Shown in pieces: positions 9,316 to 17,576 of a stretch of DNA of 64,000 bases. Source of the DNA: CAWICD01 sp052267165 (GTDB lineage Bacteria > Vulcanimicrobiota > Vulcanimicrobiia > Vulcanimicrobiales > Vulcanimicrobiaceae); contig JBKQHO010000015.1 in assembly GCA_052267165.1 (NCBI GenBank), positions 19,687 to 83,686 of the forward strand. Direction: 5' to 3'. Under the pieces are notes generated by a model, which ran no database searches, had not been told where the DNA came from, and saw only the letters and a list, made by a program, of their open reading frames with translations. Position 1 is the stretch's first letter, and each line of letters starts with the position of its first letter. The position numbers and the translations under genes are program-made.

Positions 9316-10277
9316 CGCTCGCGGCCATCTCGCCCGACGACTACGCGCGCGAAGTGCTCCCCGAGAGCTTCGAGCTGTGGGGCGCGCGGCGTTCGTTCGA
9401 CCGCTACGTCAGCGATTTTCGCGCGGTCGCGGGCTCGGCCTACGGCAAGCGGCGCCAATTCACCGTGGGCATCCGCGAGAGCGAACGAATCGTATGTTCG
9501 TGCAAGCTCTACGACCGCGAGTTGCGCTGGGGCGAGAAAAAGCTGCGCGCGGCCGGAATCGGCGCCGTCTTCACGCACCCCAAGGAGCGCGGCCGCGGCT
9601 ACGCGAGCGCCATGCTCGGTGAGCTGCTCGACGAAGAGCGCGCCGCCGGCAGCGACCTCGCGTTCCTCTTCTCGGACATCCATCCGGTGTTTTACGAAAA
9701 GCTTGGATTCGTCGGACTTCCGTCGCGCATTCTGACGATGCGCGCGGCCGCGCTCGACGGCTCGCCGGCGGGCGGCGTGCCGCCCGAGGCGCGCGACTGG
9801 CCCGCGATCCGGCGCTGCTTCGACGCGCTCGAGACGCAGCGCGCCTGGGCCTTCCGCCGCACACCGGTCGTCTGGGACTGGATGCGCCTGAAATGGAACG
9901 CGCCGGCGGACGAGGGGACGCAGCCGGTCGCGCTTGCGGTCCGGCGCGGCCGCGAGGTGACCGCCTACGCCTTCGGGCGGCGCGTCTTGGGAGCCGACAC
10001 GTTCGTGCTGGACGATTTCGCCTTCGCGGGTGACGAAGGCCGCGCGCTGCTCCCGGCGCTGGTGCGGGCCGGCGCGGGGGATCTGCGGCGGGTCAGCGGC
10101 TGGCTGCCGCCGCCGTTCGCCCGGGAGGCGTTGCCGCGCGGCTCCGTGCGCGTTCGGCGGAACGCGATCCTCATGCTGCTCCCGCTCTCCAGCGCGGCGC
10201 GGAGCTGGTGGAACGGAGCCCGCGAGGAAACGCTCGCCGCCCGCTGGGACGCGATGTGGTCCGCCGATCACCTCTAA
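9306..10277 (+). CDS. GNAT-family N-acetyltransferase (Eis-like layout)
   Basis: 323 residues. The acetyl-CoA-binding motif A reads AVFTHPKERGRGYASAMLGE (about residues 88-107), with the R-x-x-G-x-G/A loop in ERGRGYA. FYEKLGFVGLPSR follows as the typical motif B. The C-terminal half is long, resembling Eis-type or tandem GNAT proteins. The start lies inside the end of the helicase gene, so it belongs to the nuclease-helicase operon. The acetyl acceptor is unknown; a link to DNA repair is suggested only by position. Confidence 0.82.
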   Translation: MQLTLAAISPDDYAREVLPESFELWGARRSFDRYVSDFRAVAGSAYGKRRQFTVGIRESERIVCSCKLYDRELRWGEKKLRAAGIGAVFTHPKERGRGYASAMLGELLDEERAAGSDLAFLFSDIHPVFYEKLGFVGLPSRILTMRAAALDGSPAGGVPPEARDWPAIRRCFDALETQRAWAFRRTPVVWDWMRLKWNAPADEGTQPVALAVRRGREVTAYAFGRRVLGADTFVLDDFAFAGDEGRALLPALVRAGAGDLRRVSGWLPPPFAREALPRGSVRVRRNAILMLLPLSSAARSWWNGAREETLAARWDAMWSADHL

Positions 10278-10317
10278 CAGGGGGTTTTCCGCGCCCTGCT
10301 AACGGAAATGCTGGCCT

Positions 10318-10342
10318 GTTAACGGGTCAGCGCACCGTTAAC
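10318..10342. promoter_or_regulatory. Perfect inverted repeat GTTAACGG-N9-CCGTTAAC, possible operator
   Basis: Two 8-base arms (10318-10325 and 10335-10342) are exact reverse complements separated by nine bases. Related TAAC-containing words (CTAACAGGG near 10274, CTAACGGA near 10299, CTAACGAGG near 10370) surround it. The site is in the 133-base gap before a small uncharacterised gene, so it could be a regulator binding site or a hairpin. The regulator cannot be identified. Confidence 0.4.
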
Positions 10343-10410
10343 TCGGATGAGCAGTTTTTGCAGCCGGCTAACGAGGCGCGCGGCGTGGGCTGCCGAAGCG
10401 TCCGCAACGT

Positions 10411-11013
10411 ATGGCAGTAAGCGACCGTCAGCGACTCCTCGAGCGTGCCCTCGCGCTCCCAACGGCTACCTCCGCCGACTTCCAAGGCGGACGCCGCGCC
10501 CCAGCCGGCGTCGACCCGTCGCTGCTCAAGATCATCAACGATACCGCGCTACGGACGAAGCTCGTCGACGCGCGAGTCTCCGAGGGTTTGCAATCGCCCA
10601 AAGGCCCGCAAAAGATCGCCTCGATCATCCGGGTCTATCCCGAATTCGACGCGCCGCTGCGCAGCGCGTCCCCGAGCGCGCGCAGCCCGCGCGCGTCCGC
10701 GGGACCCTCGGCTCCGAGCCGCAACTTACCGACGGTCGACGAGATGGAACGGCTCATCGCCCGCATTCGGGAAGTCGAGACCGAAGTCGCGCGCGAGCTC
10801 GCGACGCAGGTCGACGAGCGCATCGATCAGCTCAAGCGCTCCTTGGGCGAGCTTTCGGGAACGGAGCTCGAGCACGCGTACCGCGAGCTCGGCGAAGCGC
10901 TCGAGCAGAAACGCGCGCTGCGCTCGCAGATTCGCTTCGAGACGTTCCAGCGCGTCGAGCACGACACGGAATTCGCGCCACGCGCGCACCTGCGGCTCTT
11001 GGCGCGCGGTTAA
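10411..11013 (+). CDS. Uncharacterised coiled-coil protein
   Basis: 200 residues, not recognised. The N-terminal third holds a segment rich in charged and small residues (SLLKIINDTALRTKLVDARV). A Ser/Ala/Pro/Arg linker covers about residues 88-108, and a long charged helix from about 110 to 185 looks like a coiled coil (ERLIARIREVETEVARELAT, ELEHAYRELGEALEQKRALR). There is no signal peptide or membrane segment, so it is probably cytosolic. It is convergent with dinB and shares four terminal bases with it. The inverted repeat 70 bases upstream may control it. Confidence 0.6.
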   Translation: MAVSDRQRLLERALALPTATSADFQGGRRAPAGVDPSLLKIINDTALRTKLVDARVSEGLQSPKGPQKIASIIRVYPEFDAPLRSASPSARSPRASAGPSAPSRNLPTVDEMERLIARIREVETEVARELATQVDERIDQLKRSLGELSGTELEHAYRELGEALEQKRALRSQIRFETFQRVEHDTEFAPRAHLRLLARG

Positions 11014-12059
11014 GGCCCCGGAAAGAGCGAGATCTGGCGCGCGTGCTCCTCGGTCAGCGAGGCCGCGCACACGCCGAGCAGCCGGACCGCCGCGCCCGCG
11101 AGCCCGACGCGCTCCAAACAACGCAGCGCGGCCGCCTCGATCGCGCCCGCCTCGTCCGTCGGCACGGCCAGCGACGTCTGCCGGCCCACGATCGTGAAAT
11201 CGGCCCGCTTGACCTTGACGCCGATCGTGACGGCGCGCAGACCGTGATGCACCAGGCGCTGGGCGACGTCGTGCGCGAGCTCGTGCAACACCGCGCACAG
11301 CTCGCTCTCGGAGCGGACGTCGTCCTCGAAGGTCGTCTCGCTCGAGACGGAGCGCGTCTGGCGGTCGCTGGAGACGGTGCGGGAGTCGTTGCCGCGCGCC
11401 AGCTCGCGCAGCAGCTTTCCGGCGCGGCCGAAGAGACGGAACGCGCGCTCGTCGGCGAGGGCGGCGATCTGTCCGATCGTCGTCAGATTCTCGGCCGCCA
11501 GACGCGCCTGCGTCTTCGGTCCGACGCCCCAGAGCCTGCCTACCGGGAGCGGCGCGAGATACTCGGCCTCGCTGCCGGGCGCAACGGCGGTCAGACCGTC
11601 CGGCTTGGCCGCGTCGCTCGCGATCTTGGCGACCATCTTTTGCCCGGCCACGCCGGCGCTCACGGTCAAGCCGACCTCCGCGCTGACGCGGGCGCGGACT
11701 TCGGCCGCGTACACGACGGCCTGCGCGAGCTCCGCGGTCGCGAGCTCGACGAAGGCCTCGTCGAGCGAAAGGCCTTCGAGCGCGGTCGCGCCGTGTCCGA
11801 AGATGGCAAACGTCGCCTGCGAAAGCTCGCGGTAGCGCTGGAAGGTCGGCGGAACGACGACGAGCTCGGCGCACAGCGCCTTGGCTTTGTAGAGCGGCAT
11901 CGCGGAGCGGATGCCGAAGCGGCGCGCTTCGTACGACGCCGTCAGCACGACCGCCCGCCGGCTCGAGCCGGCGACCGCCAACGGCCTTCCGCGCAGCGAC
12001 GGATCGTCGCGCTGCGCGACGCTCGCGTAGAATGCGTCGATGTCGAAGTGCGCGATCAC
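11010..12059 (-). CDS. dinB: Y-family DNA polymerase IV
   Basis: 349 residues, the usual Pol IV length. The palm opens with IAHFDIDAFYASVAQRDDP, giving the first catalytic Asp. GLSLDEAFVELATA carries the second Asp-Glu pair, and the helix-hairpin-helix thumb shows LPVGRLWGVGPKTQARL. The extreme C-terminus ends QISLFPGP, matching the beta-clamp-binding QxxLF peptide. This is error-prone translesion synthesis on the clamp. The GTG start at 12059 is chosen because it overlaps the stop of the preceding membrane-protein gene in a GTGA junction. No LexA-like box was evident. Confidence 0.92.
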   Translation of the reverse strand: MIAHFDIDAFYASVAQRDDPSLRGRPLAVAGSSRRAVVLTASYEARRFGIRSAMPLYKAKALCAELVVVPPTFQRYRELSQATFAIFGHGATALEGLSLDEAFVELATAELAQAVVYAAEVRARVSAEVGLTVSAGVAGQKMVAKIASDAAKPDGLTAVAPGSEAEYLAPLPVGRLWGVGPKTQARLAAENLTTIGQIAALADERAFRLFGRAGKLLRELARGNDSRTVSSDRQTRSVSSETTFEDDVRSESELCAVLHELAHDVAQRLVHHGLRAVTIGVKVKRADFTIVGRQTSLAVPTDEAGAIEAAALRCLERVGLAGAAVRLLGVCAASLTEEHARQISLFPGP

Positions 12060-12361
12060 GTCGCGCGGCGGCGGTCGACCTCGCGCAGCGTGAAGAGCAA
12101 GGCGATGCAGGCGATCGCGGCCCCCACGAAGAGATCCGAAAGCAGCTGGCCCCAGACGATCCGGCCGTCGAGGGCGAACAGGTTGGAACCCAATTCGCTC
12201 GCGTTGATCTTGAGCAGTGCGAGCGCGCCGAAGATCGCAAAGCCCATCGCAAACGCGGCCGCGCCCGCATACGCCGTGCGCGGCGCCAGCGCGCTCGCCA
12301 CGAAGACCACGCCCAAGAACGCGAGCGCGTTGACCCACGCCACCAGGGACGTGAGGGTCAC
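12056..12361 (-). CDS. Small four-helix membrane protein
   Basis: 101 residues starting at GTG. Three to four hydrophobic helices are visible: about 5-25 (AWVNALAFLGVVFVASALA), 30-50, and 75-95 (LLSDLFVGAAIACIALLFTL), ending in a basic tail REVDRRRAT. It is an inner-membrane protein of unknown role. Both ends use four-base stop/start overlaps, with dinB downstream and a 21-codon frame upstream, so it is translated as part of the nfo-dinB operon. Confidence 0.65.
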   Translation of the reverse strand: MTLTSLVAWVNALAFLGVVFVASALAPRTAYAGAAAFAMGFAIFGALALLKINASELGSNLFALDGRIVWGQLLSDLFVGAAIACIALLFTLREVDRRRAT

Positions 12362-12423
12362 CGCGACCGCAGCCCGCGCTGAAGCTCGTCGTTCGCATCG
12401 AGCACCGCGATGCGCGCGCTCAC
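12358..12423 (-). CDS. Possible 21-residue coupling peptide between nfo and the membrane protein
   Basis: A 21-codon frame starts at a GTG overlapping the nfo stop (GTGA). It ends in a TGA that overlaps the GTG of the next gene (GTGA). The predicted peptide begins VSARIAVLDANDE. Two exact four-base overlaps on either side of such a short frame suggest it may be translated to keep ribosomes moving along the operon. It could equally be chance, or a remnant of a longer gene. Confidence 0.25.
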   Translation of the reverse strand: MSARIAVLDANDELQRGLRSR

Positions 12424-13265
12424 GTCACCGCGCCTTCGAAGATGAGCCGGACCGACTGCAGGTTCCGCGCGTCGTCAGCCTCTTCGCCGGGCGTCTCGAG
12501 AATGGCCGTCTTCTCCCGCAGCGCCGCGTGGACCGCGAGGGCGCGAAAGCCCTCGAAGCCGATGTTGCCCTCGCCGACGTGCCAGTGCCGGTCGCGGTGG
12601 CCGCCGAGCGGAATCTGCGTGTCGTTGAAGTGAAACATCTTGACTCGATCGAGAGAGACGGTCTTTTCCGTCAAGTCGATAAAACGTTCGACACCTTCCT
12701 TTGTGTCGATGGCGTAGCCTGCCGCCCACGAGTGCGCGGTGTCGAGACAAATTCCCAATTGCGGATGCGCGACGGCGCGCACGAACTCGCCGAGTTCCTC
12801 GAGCGTCCCGCCGCAGAGCTGACCGGCACCGGCGGAATTCTCGAGCACGAGCCAGACGCCGGGCTCGATCCCCGTTAGGGCCTCCTCAAGCGCACCGACC
12901 ACCGCCGCGAATCCCTCGCTGCGCGGCCGCTTTCCGTACGAGCCGAGGTGCGTGTTGACGTAATCGATCTCGCCGGCCGCGGCGACAGCGAGATCGTTCT
13001 TCACCAAGCGCAGCGAACCGGAGACGATCTTGGGATCGTCGCTGGCGAGGTTGATCAAATACGAGGTGTGGATCGCGGTGCGCTCGATTCCGGCCACCTT
13101 GCGCCGGTTGCGAAAGCGTTCCAGCGCGGGCCGATCGAGCGCTGCGACGCGGTACGTCTTGGGATTTCCCGAGAAGACTTGCATCGCGCTGCAGCCGAGC
13201 CGCTGCGCATAGTCGACCGCCGCATCGAACCCTCGCTCGATGCCGACGTGCAATCCGAGGCGCAT
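12420..13265 (-). CDS. nfo: Deoxyribonuclease IV (AP endonuclease)
   Basis: 281 residues, the standard length for endonuclease IV. It starts LGLHVGIERGFDAAVDYAQR, and QVFSGNPKTYR is typical of the TIM-barrel family. Zinc ligands fall in the expected places: His in AIHTSYLINLAS, His in YVNTHLGSYG, Glu in WLVLENSAGAG, Asp and His in ICLDTAHSWAAGY, His in VKMFHFNDTQ, Asp-His-His in GGHRDRHWHVGEG, and the last Glu in TAILETPGEE. It cleaves abasic sites 5' of the lesion. The ATG shares one base with the stop of the methyltransferase gene. Its place in an operon with dinB fits base-damage tolerance. Confidence 0.93.
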   Translation of the reverse strand: MRLGLHVGIERGFDAAVDYAQRLGCSAMQVFSGNPKTYRVAALDRPALERFRNRRKVAGIERTAIHTSYLINLASDDPKIVSGSLRLVKNDLAVAAAGEIDYVNTHLGSYGKRPRSEGFAAVVGALEEALTGIEPGVWLVLENSAGAGQLCGGTLEELGEFVRAVAHPQLGICLDTAHSWAAGYAIDTKEGVERFIDLTEKTVSLDRVKMFHFNDTQIPLGGHRDRHWHVGEGNIGFEGFRALAVHAALREKTAILETPGEEADDARNLQSVRLIFEGAVT

Positions 13266-14008
13266 CAGGCTTTCGCGCCCGGCGGTACGTGGCCGAGAAA
13301 GAGATGCTGCACGTAGCCGATCGACAGCATCGCGTTCGGATCGCCTAATCGACGCGCGAGCAACTCGAAATAATCTGCCAGCCGTTCGCCGTAGGCGGCT
13401 CGGGCTCGTGCTCGCGAACGCTCGTAGCCGAGGAAGGCCGCGACCGTCGTCTCGATACGCCATGGGATGACGCGCAGACGCCGGTTGCGCAGCGGCGCGG
13501 CGTCGAATGCGGGAAAGCCATCGACCAGAATGTCGGGGGTCGGCACGAGGCCAAGTTCGCGCACGCATTGATCGCGGATCGAACGAACGGGGTCGCCGCG
13601 CATGATCGCCTTCCACCAGATCGCGACCAGTCCGCCCGGCCGCACGACGCGAGCGAGCTCGGCGAGTGCTCGCGGTTGATCGAACCAGTGAAAGGCCTGC
13701 GCGCTAGTCGCCGCATCGAAGCTCGCCGCGTAAAAGGGTAACGTTTCGGCGTGAGCGATCGTAAACGTCGCCCGCGGCAGGCGCGCCCGAGCCCGTTCGA
13801 GCATCGGTTCCGAGATGTCGACGCCGGTGACGCGACAACCGCGGGCCACCAACTCTTCCGCCACGATTCCGGTCCCGCAGCCCACGTCGACCACGCGCGC
13901 GCCGGCGATCAAGCCGGCTTCGAAGAGTACGTCGAAAAGCTCTTCGGCATAGCCCGTGCGAAACGCGTCGTACGCGCCGGCTAGCGGGTCGAACCAGGAC
14001 GAACTCAC
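13265..14008 (-). CDS. Class I SAM-dependent methyltransferase
   Basis: 247 residues. SAM-binding motif I is RVVDVGCGTGIVAEELVARG near residues 36-55, and motif II is VTGVDISEPMLERARARLP. SAQAFHWFDQPRALAELARV and RPGGLVAIWW complete a methyltransf_11-type fold. The GTG start overlaps the stop of the upstream helicase (GTGA). Methyl acceptors of such proteins range from small molecules to quinone precursors, and nothing here narrows it. It sits in the operon between the helicase and nfo. Confidence 0.85.
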   Translation of the reverse strand: MSSSWFDPLAGAYDAFRTGYAEELFDVLFEAGLIAGARVVDVGCGTGIVAEELVARGCRVTGVDISEPMLERARARLPRATFTIAHAETLPFYAASFDAATSAQAFHWFDQPRALAELARVVRPGGLVAIWWKAIMRGDPVRSIRDQCVRELGLVPTPDILVDGFPAFDAAPLRNRRLRVIPWRIETTVAAFLGYERSRARARAAYGERLADYFELLARRLGDPNAMLSIGYVQHLFLGHVPPGAKA

Positions 14009-15147
14009 CGCCGGCGGAAGCGCAGCGAGCTCGCGCGCATTCCGCGCGGCATGAAGCTCATGGCTCGTCCGCTCGGCGACATCGCGCGCGAGGGGTTCTT
14101 CTCGAAGGTCGTCTCGGTGATGAGAACCGCGTCGGAAGGACGCTCGCGCCGGCCGACGCGGCCGATCAGCTGCTCGACCTCGCTCTCGCCGAACGCATCC
14201 GCATCCGTCATGACGATCAGGTCGGCCGCGGGAATGTCGAGCCCGCTGCCGACGAGGTTCGTCGCGGCGAGGATCGACGGGGCGCACTCGGTGAACGCGC
14301 GCATCTCTTCGACGCGGGTCGTCCCACCGTAGACGCTGACGCCCTTGCGCCGATAGCGTTTGCGGTGCTCATCGCTGTCGGCCATGTCGCCGCGCAGCTG
14401 CTGCACGTCGATTCCGTACATGGACTCGAGCCGCTCGGCGAGCCTGGGCACGTCCAAGCGCGTCCGCGCGATCACGAAGATGCGCGATTTGCGTTCCAAG
14501 TGTTCGCGAATCAACGCGTCGGCGCGCGCCAGCTGCTCCGTCGGGGGCTCGCCCCAGACACCCGCGACCTTATGCACCTTCGTCGGCAAGACCGCGAACG
14601 GCATCGCGCGCATCGTGACCGCGTTGTTGAAGGCACCGACGCGCTCGAGGAAGCCGCGTAGCTCGCTCGGCGTCGCGGAAGCGAACAGCAGCGGACAATC
14701 GAGATCCTCGAGCAGCCGCAGATGTTCGCGCTCGTCGAAGGCGTTGACGTCGTCGATGATCGTGAGCGCGCTGCGGTCGAGCACGTCCCACAGGCCGTCG
14801 GTCGAGATCAACATCGCGCTGCCGATCAAGAAGTGGATCGAACCGGCATGCAGGGCGCTGAGCATCGCGCGGCGCTCGCCCGGCGAGATGCCGCCGTGGA
14901 TCTCGCCGACCCCGAGCCCCGTGCCTTCGAGCCGGTCGCGGAAGTAGGTGCAATCCTGGCGGACCAAATCGCGCGTCGGCGCGACCAGTACGACGTACCC
15001 GCCGCTGCGCAGCGCTTCGGCCAGCGCGACCCGCAGCATGACCTCCGTCTTGCCGGAACCTGTCGGCGCCTTGAGCAAGAATTCGAACTCGCCATCGGCG
15101 AGCCGGGTCGTGATCGTCTCGATCGCTTGCTGCTGATCCTCGGTCAA
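14005..15147 (-). CDS. SF2 DEAD/DEAH-like helicase with a DDVN Walker B variant
   Basis: 380 residues as drawn. Walker A is LLKAPTGSGKTEVMLRVAL, motif Ia VLVAPTRDLVRQD, and the DEAD position reads TIIDDVNAFDE, so DDVN replaces DExD/H. FASATPSELRG is motif III and QLIGRVGRRERP is motif VI. The start is doubtful. TTG at 15147 falls inside the Q-motif-like FALTEDQQQA, and the frame stays open upstream through at least 15246 without a good ATG/GTG, so some N-terminal residues may be missing. Its stop overlaps the methyltransferase GTG. The family unwinds nucleic acid or translocates on it; the substrate is unknown. Confidence 0.78.
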   Translation of the reverse strand: MTEDQQQAIETITTRLADGEFEFLLKAPTGSGKTEVMLRVALAEALRSGGYVVLVAPTRDLVRQDCTYFRDRLEGTGLGVGEIHGGISPGERRAMLSALHAGSIHFLIGSAMLISTDGLWDVLDRSALTIIDDVNAFDEREHLRLLEDLDCPLLFASATPSELRGFLERVGAFNNAVTMRAMPFAVLPTKVHKVAGVWGEPPTEQLARADALIREHLERKSRIFVIARTRLDVPRLAERLESMYGIDVQQLRGDMADSDEHRKRYRRKGVSVYGGTTRVEEMRAFTECAPSILAATNLVGSGLDIPAADLIVMTDADAFGESEVEQLIGRVGRRERPSDAVLITETTFEKNPSRAMSPSGRAMSFMPRGMRASSLRFRRR

Positions 15148-15242
15148 AGCGAAGCGTTCGCCGGGCTGGATCAGTTCGTGGGCCAGGGCAACCGTTTGTA
15201 CGTTTTCCTCGAGGCGCTCCCAAACCGCGCGCGTCGCGTCGT

Positions 15243-15830
15243 CTAACTGCTCGTAGTGGATATGGGTACTTCCTTTTCCGCCAGCATTGGCAGCGGCATC
15301 TCGAGCGCCGCGGCCTCGAGATCGACCGGCGGCAGCTCGTCGAGCGAGCGCAGACCGAACGATTCCAAGAACTCAGGCGTCGTCTTATATTCCATCGGCC
15401 GCCCAGCCACGTCGCGGCGTCCGGCTTCCGAAATAAATCGGCGGTCGAGCAGTGTATTGACCACGCTGTCGACATTGACCCCGCGCAGGGCCTCGATCTC
15501 GGCCTTGGTGACCGGTTCGAGGTAGGCGACGATCGCGAGCGTCTCCATCGCCGCCGGCGACAGGCTCGTCTTGGGCGGCAGCAGATATGCCTCGACGGCT
15601 TCGCGCGCCGCGGGCGAGGAGGCGAAGCGGTATCCGCCGGCCACTTCCCGCAGGACGATCCCGCGCTCGGCGTACTCCTCGGCGATGCGCTGCAGGGTCT
15701 CGGCGACCTCGACGTGCGAGGCGCCCGTCAGCTTCACGAACGCCTCGATCGAGAGCGCCTCGCTGGCCACGAACAGGACCGCCTCGAGCGAGCGCTTGAG
15801 CTCGCCGGTCTCGATCAGCTCAGTTTGCAT
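15243..15830 (-). CDS. scpB: Segregation and condensation protein B
   Basis: 195 residues. Two winged-helix domains are typical of ScpB: LKRSLEAVLFVASEALSIEA at the start, then LSPAAMETLAIVAYLEPVTK followed by EIEALRGVNVDSVVNTLLDR near residues 85-130. It binds the C-terminal half of ScpA and the SMC heads in the chromosome-condensing complex. It overlaps scpA by 11 bases, the usual arrangement. Confidence 0.93.
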   Translation of the reverse strand: MQTELIETGELKRSLEAVLFVASEALSIEAFVKLTGASHVEVAETLQRIAEEYAERGIVLREVAGGYRFASSPAAREAVEAYLLPPKTSLSPAAMETLAIVAYLEPVTKAEIEALRGVNVDSVVNTLLDRRFISEAGRRDVAGRPMEYKTTPEFLESFGLRSLDELPPVDLEAAALEMPLPMLAEKEVPISTTSS

Positions 15831-16590
15831 ACACGGTCGAAGGTGGAAGCGGCAAGAGTAAAAGCGGTTCCTCGGGGGCCGGCTGCTGGTAGGCTAGCCG
15901 ACGCTGCCGGATCAGCTCGAGAATCGCGAGAAACGTCGCGATGATCCCGCCGCGGTCGTAGTTCCGGCATAGCTCCAGGAATTCGACGCTGCCCCGCTCG
16001 CGCACTACCCGGAAGACGACTTCCATCTGCCGCGCGATCGAGAAGCGCTCGCGTGCGACGGTGCGCTTCTCAGGCTTCGCGTTCCGCAGCGCGGCCAGGA
16101 GCGCTGCCGACAAGCGCTCGGGCAAGATCCGGTAGCGCTGCACGAGCTCCGTCGTCGTATCGCCGCCTTCGCGGAAAAAGAACGCCTCGGCCTCGTCCCG
16201 GCGGCGGCGCAGGTCCTCGGCGACGCCCTTGTATTTCGAGTAGGCGATGAGCCGCCGGCGCAACCGTTCCTCGACCTCTTCGGCGCTCTCCTCGCCTTCG
16301 GTCGCAAACTCAGCCGGGACCGGCGGCAGCAGCGATTTCGACTTCAGGAAGACCAGGGTCGCCGCGATGACCAGATACTCGGCCGCCAGCTCGACGTCGA
16401 GCGCCTCCATCACCGCGATATAGTCAAAATACTGCTGAGCGACGGAGGCCAGCGGGACCGTCGCGATATCCAGGCGATGCTCGCGCACCAAGTGGAGCAG
16501 CAAGTCGAGCGGGCCGTCGAAGACGTCCAGCGAAACGTGCAAGCTCCGCCCGTCGGCCTGCGAGCCGTCGCTGGAGGCGGCCCCCGTCAA
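15820..16590 (-). CDS. scpA: Segregation and condensation protein A (kleisin)
   Basis: 256 residues. The N-terminal kleisin motif is VSLDVFDGPLDLLLHLVREH with LDIATVPLASVAQQYFDYI. The helical middle includes EYLVIAATLVFLKSKSLLPP, and a C-terminal winged helix ends with FLAILELIRQRRLAY. It bridges SMC heads and recruits ScpB. A TTG start overlaps the stop of the nudix gene (TTGA), supporting this start, although family similarity begins about 18 residues later. No smc gene is in the window. Confidence 0.93.
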   Translation of the reverse strand: MTGAASSDGSQADGRSLHVSLDVFDGPLDLLLHLVREHRLDIATVPLASVAQQYFDYIAVMEALDVELAAEYLVIAATLVFLKSKSLLPPVPAEFATEGEESAEEVEERLRRRLIAYSKYKGVAEDLRRRRDEAEAFFFREGGDTTTELVQRYRILPERLSAALLAALRNAKPEKRTVARERFSIARQMEVVFRVVRERGSVEFLELCRNYDRGGIIATFLAILELIRQRRLAYQQPAPEEPLLLLPLPPSTVYAN

Positions 16591-17081
16591 CGCGTCGCCG
16601 ATTCCCTCACCGACGGCTCGGGAGCGACGCCGACCGGCCGCAGCTCGAAGGGATCGCCCTCCAAGCGAGCCAGGTATTCGATCCCGAGATCGATCAGGCG
16701 CTTCTCATTCACGTACTTGAGGGCTTTCTTGGCCGCCTTGATTTCGAACCAAGCGGCCTCGTCCACTTCGTGGTCATGGTTGGCGGTATCGCCCGAAAGG
16801 TACCGCATGAGGTAAAAGTGGACTGATTTCTTGTGCTTGGTGCCGTTGAGGTAGAACCAGTAGGAGATGTCCGAGAGCTTCGTGATGATCTCGGCCCAAC
16901 AGCCCGTCTCTTCCCGCACTTCCCGCAGCGCGGTTTTCTCGTAGGTCTCGCGAGTTTCGACGTGGCCCTTCGGGAGCGACCAAACGCGCGGCCCGCCTCG
17001 CCCGATGAGGAGGGCTTCGGTGTATGCGCCGTTCCGGCGTAACACGAGACCGCCGGCTGAGACCTCGTACTTGATCCGCAT
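16587..17081 (-). CDS. Nudix hydrolase
   Basis: 164 residues. The complete Nudix box is present as GHVETRETYEKTALREVREE followed by TGC, matching G-x5-E-x7-REUXEExGU. The start YEVSAGGLVLRR and LLIGRGGPRVWSLPKG are typical of the Ap4A-hydrolase/MutT group. It cleaves a nucleoside diphosphate linked to another moiety using Mg2+ held by the box glutamates. It is the first gene of the nudix-scpA-scpB run. The C-terminus carries a short extension after the fold. Confidence 0.88.
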   Translation of the reverse strand: MRIKYEVSAGGLVLRRNGAYTEALLIGRGGPRVWSLPKGHVETRETYEKTALREVREETGCWAEIITKLSDISYWFYLNGTKHKKSVHFYLMRYLSGDTANHDHEVDEAAWFEIKAAKKALKYVNEKRLIDLGIEYLARLEGDPFELRPVGVAPEPSVRESATR

Positions 17082-17360
17082 CTGCCGCTTTCCGTTGAAA
17101 ACGCGCCCGGGACACCCGCGCGCTCCTTTACTTCAATTCTAGCAACCCACCCCAAGAAGGAACAGTGTCGGAGAGGAATACCCTTCTTTCTAGGCCCCTC
17201 CTAGCGAGCTTCCCAGCGCTGCCTCGGAGGGCAAAAAGTACGAACGAAGGCCGAGTCCAAAATAGGACGAAACGGGCGCAAATCTCGTTCCTGGACGAGA
17301 ACGCCCTGCTCAAACTTTTTTCGCTCTAGCTTTGAACCTTTTACGTTTAAGGAGGCCCCA

Positions 17361-17561
17361 ATGGCTCGTCTTCTTTCGGCTATCCTCGCCTTCGCATTTG
17401 CAGCTTCCCTCGGAAGCGTCGCCTCGGCCAAGCAGTGCCGCGATGCCAAGGGCAAGTTCACCAAGTGCCCGCCCGCTGCCATGGGCTCGATGAAAATGGC
17501 TGCGAAGCCGAAGCATTGCAAGGACGCCAAGACCGGCAAGTTCGTGAAGTGTCCAGCCTAA
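17361..17561 (+). CDS. Small secreted protein with two Cys-x9-10-Cys repeats
   Basis: 66 residues with a clear signal peptide: basic start, hydrophobic core ILAFAFAASLGSVASA, cleavage expected after about residue 23. The mature part contains two copies of the same motif, CRDAKGKFTKCP and CKDAKTGKFVKCP, separated by a Met/Ala/Lys spacer. Four cysteines, many lysines and no other domain suggest a disulfide-stabilised envelope or extracellular peptide. An AAGGAGG ribosome site six bases before the ATG predicts strong translation. The 279 bases upstream hold no other gene. Function unknown. Confidence 0.75.
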   Translation: MARLLSAILAFAFAASLGSVASAKQCRDAKGKFTKCPPAAMGSMKMAAKPKHCKDAKTGKFVKCPA

Positions 17562-17576
17562 GCCGGAACTCGTAGC

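Noticed and set aside
10347..12878. An 843-codon plus-strand frame over the dinB-nfo region
   Set aside because: It is antisense to dinB, the membrane protein and nfo, which have clear motifs; its translation has no recognisable domain.
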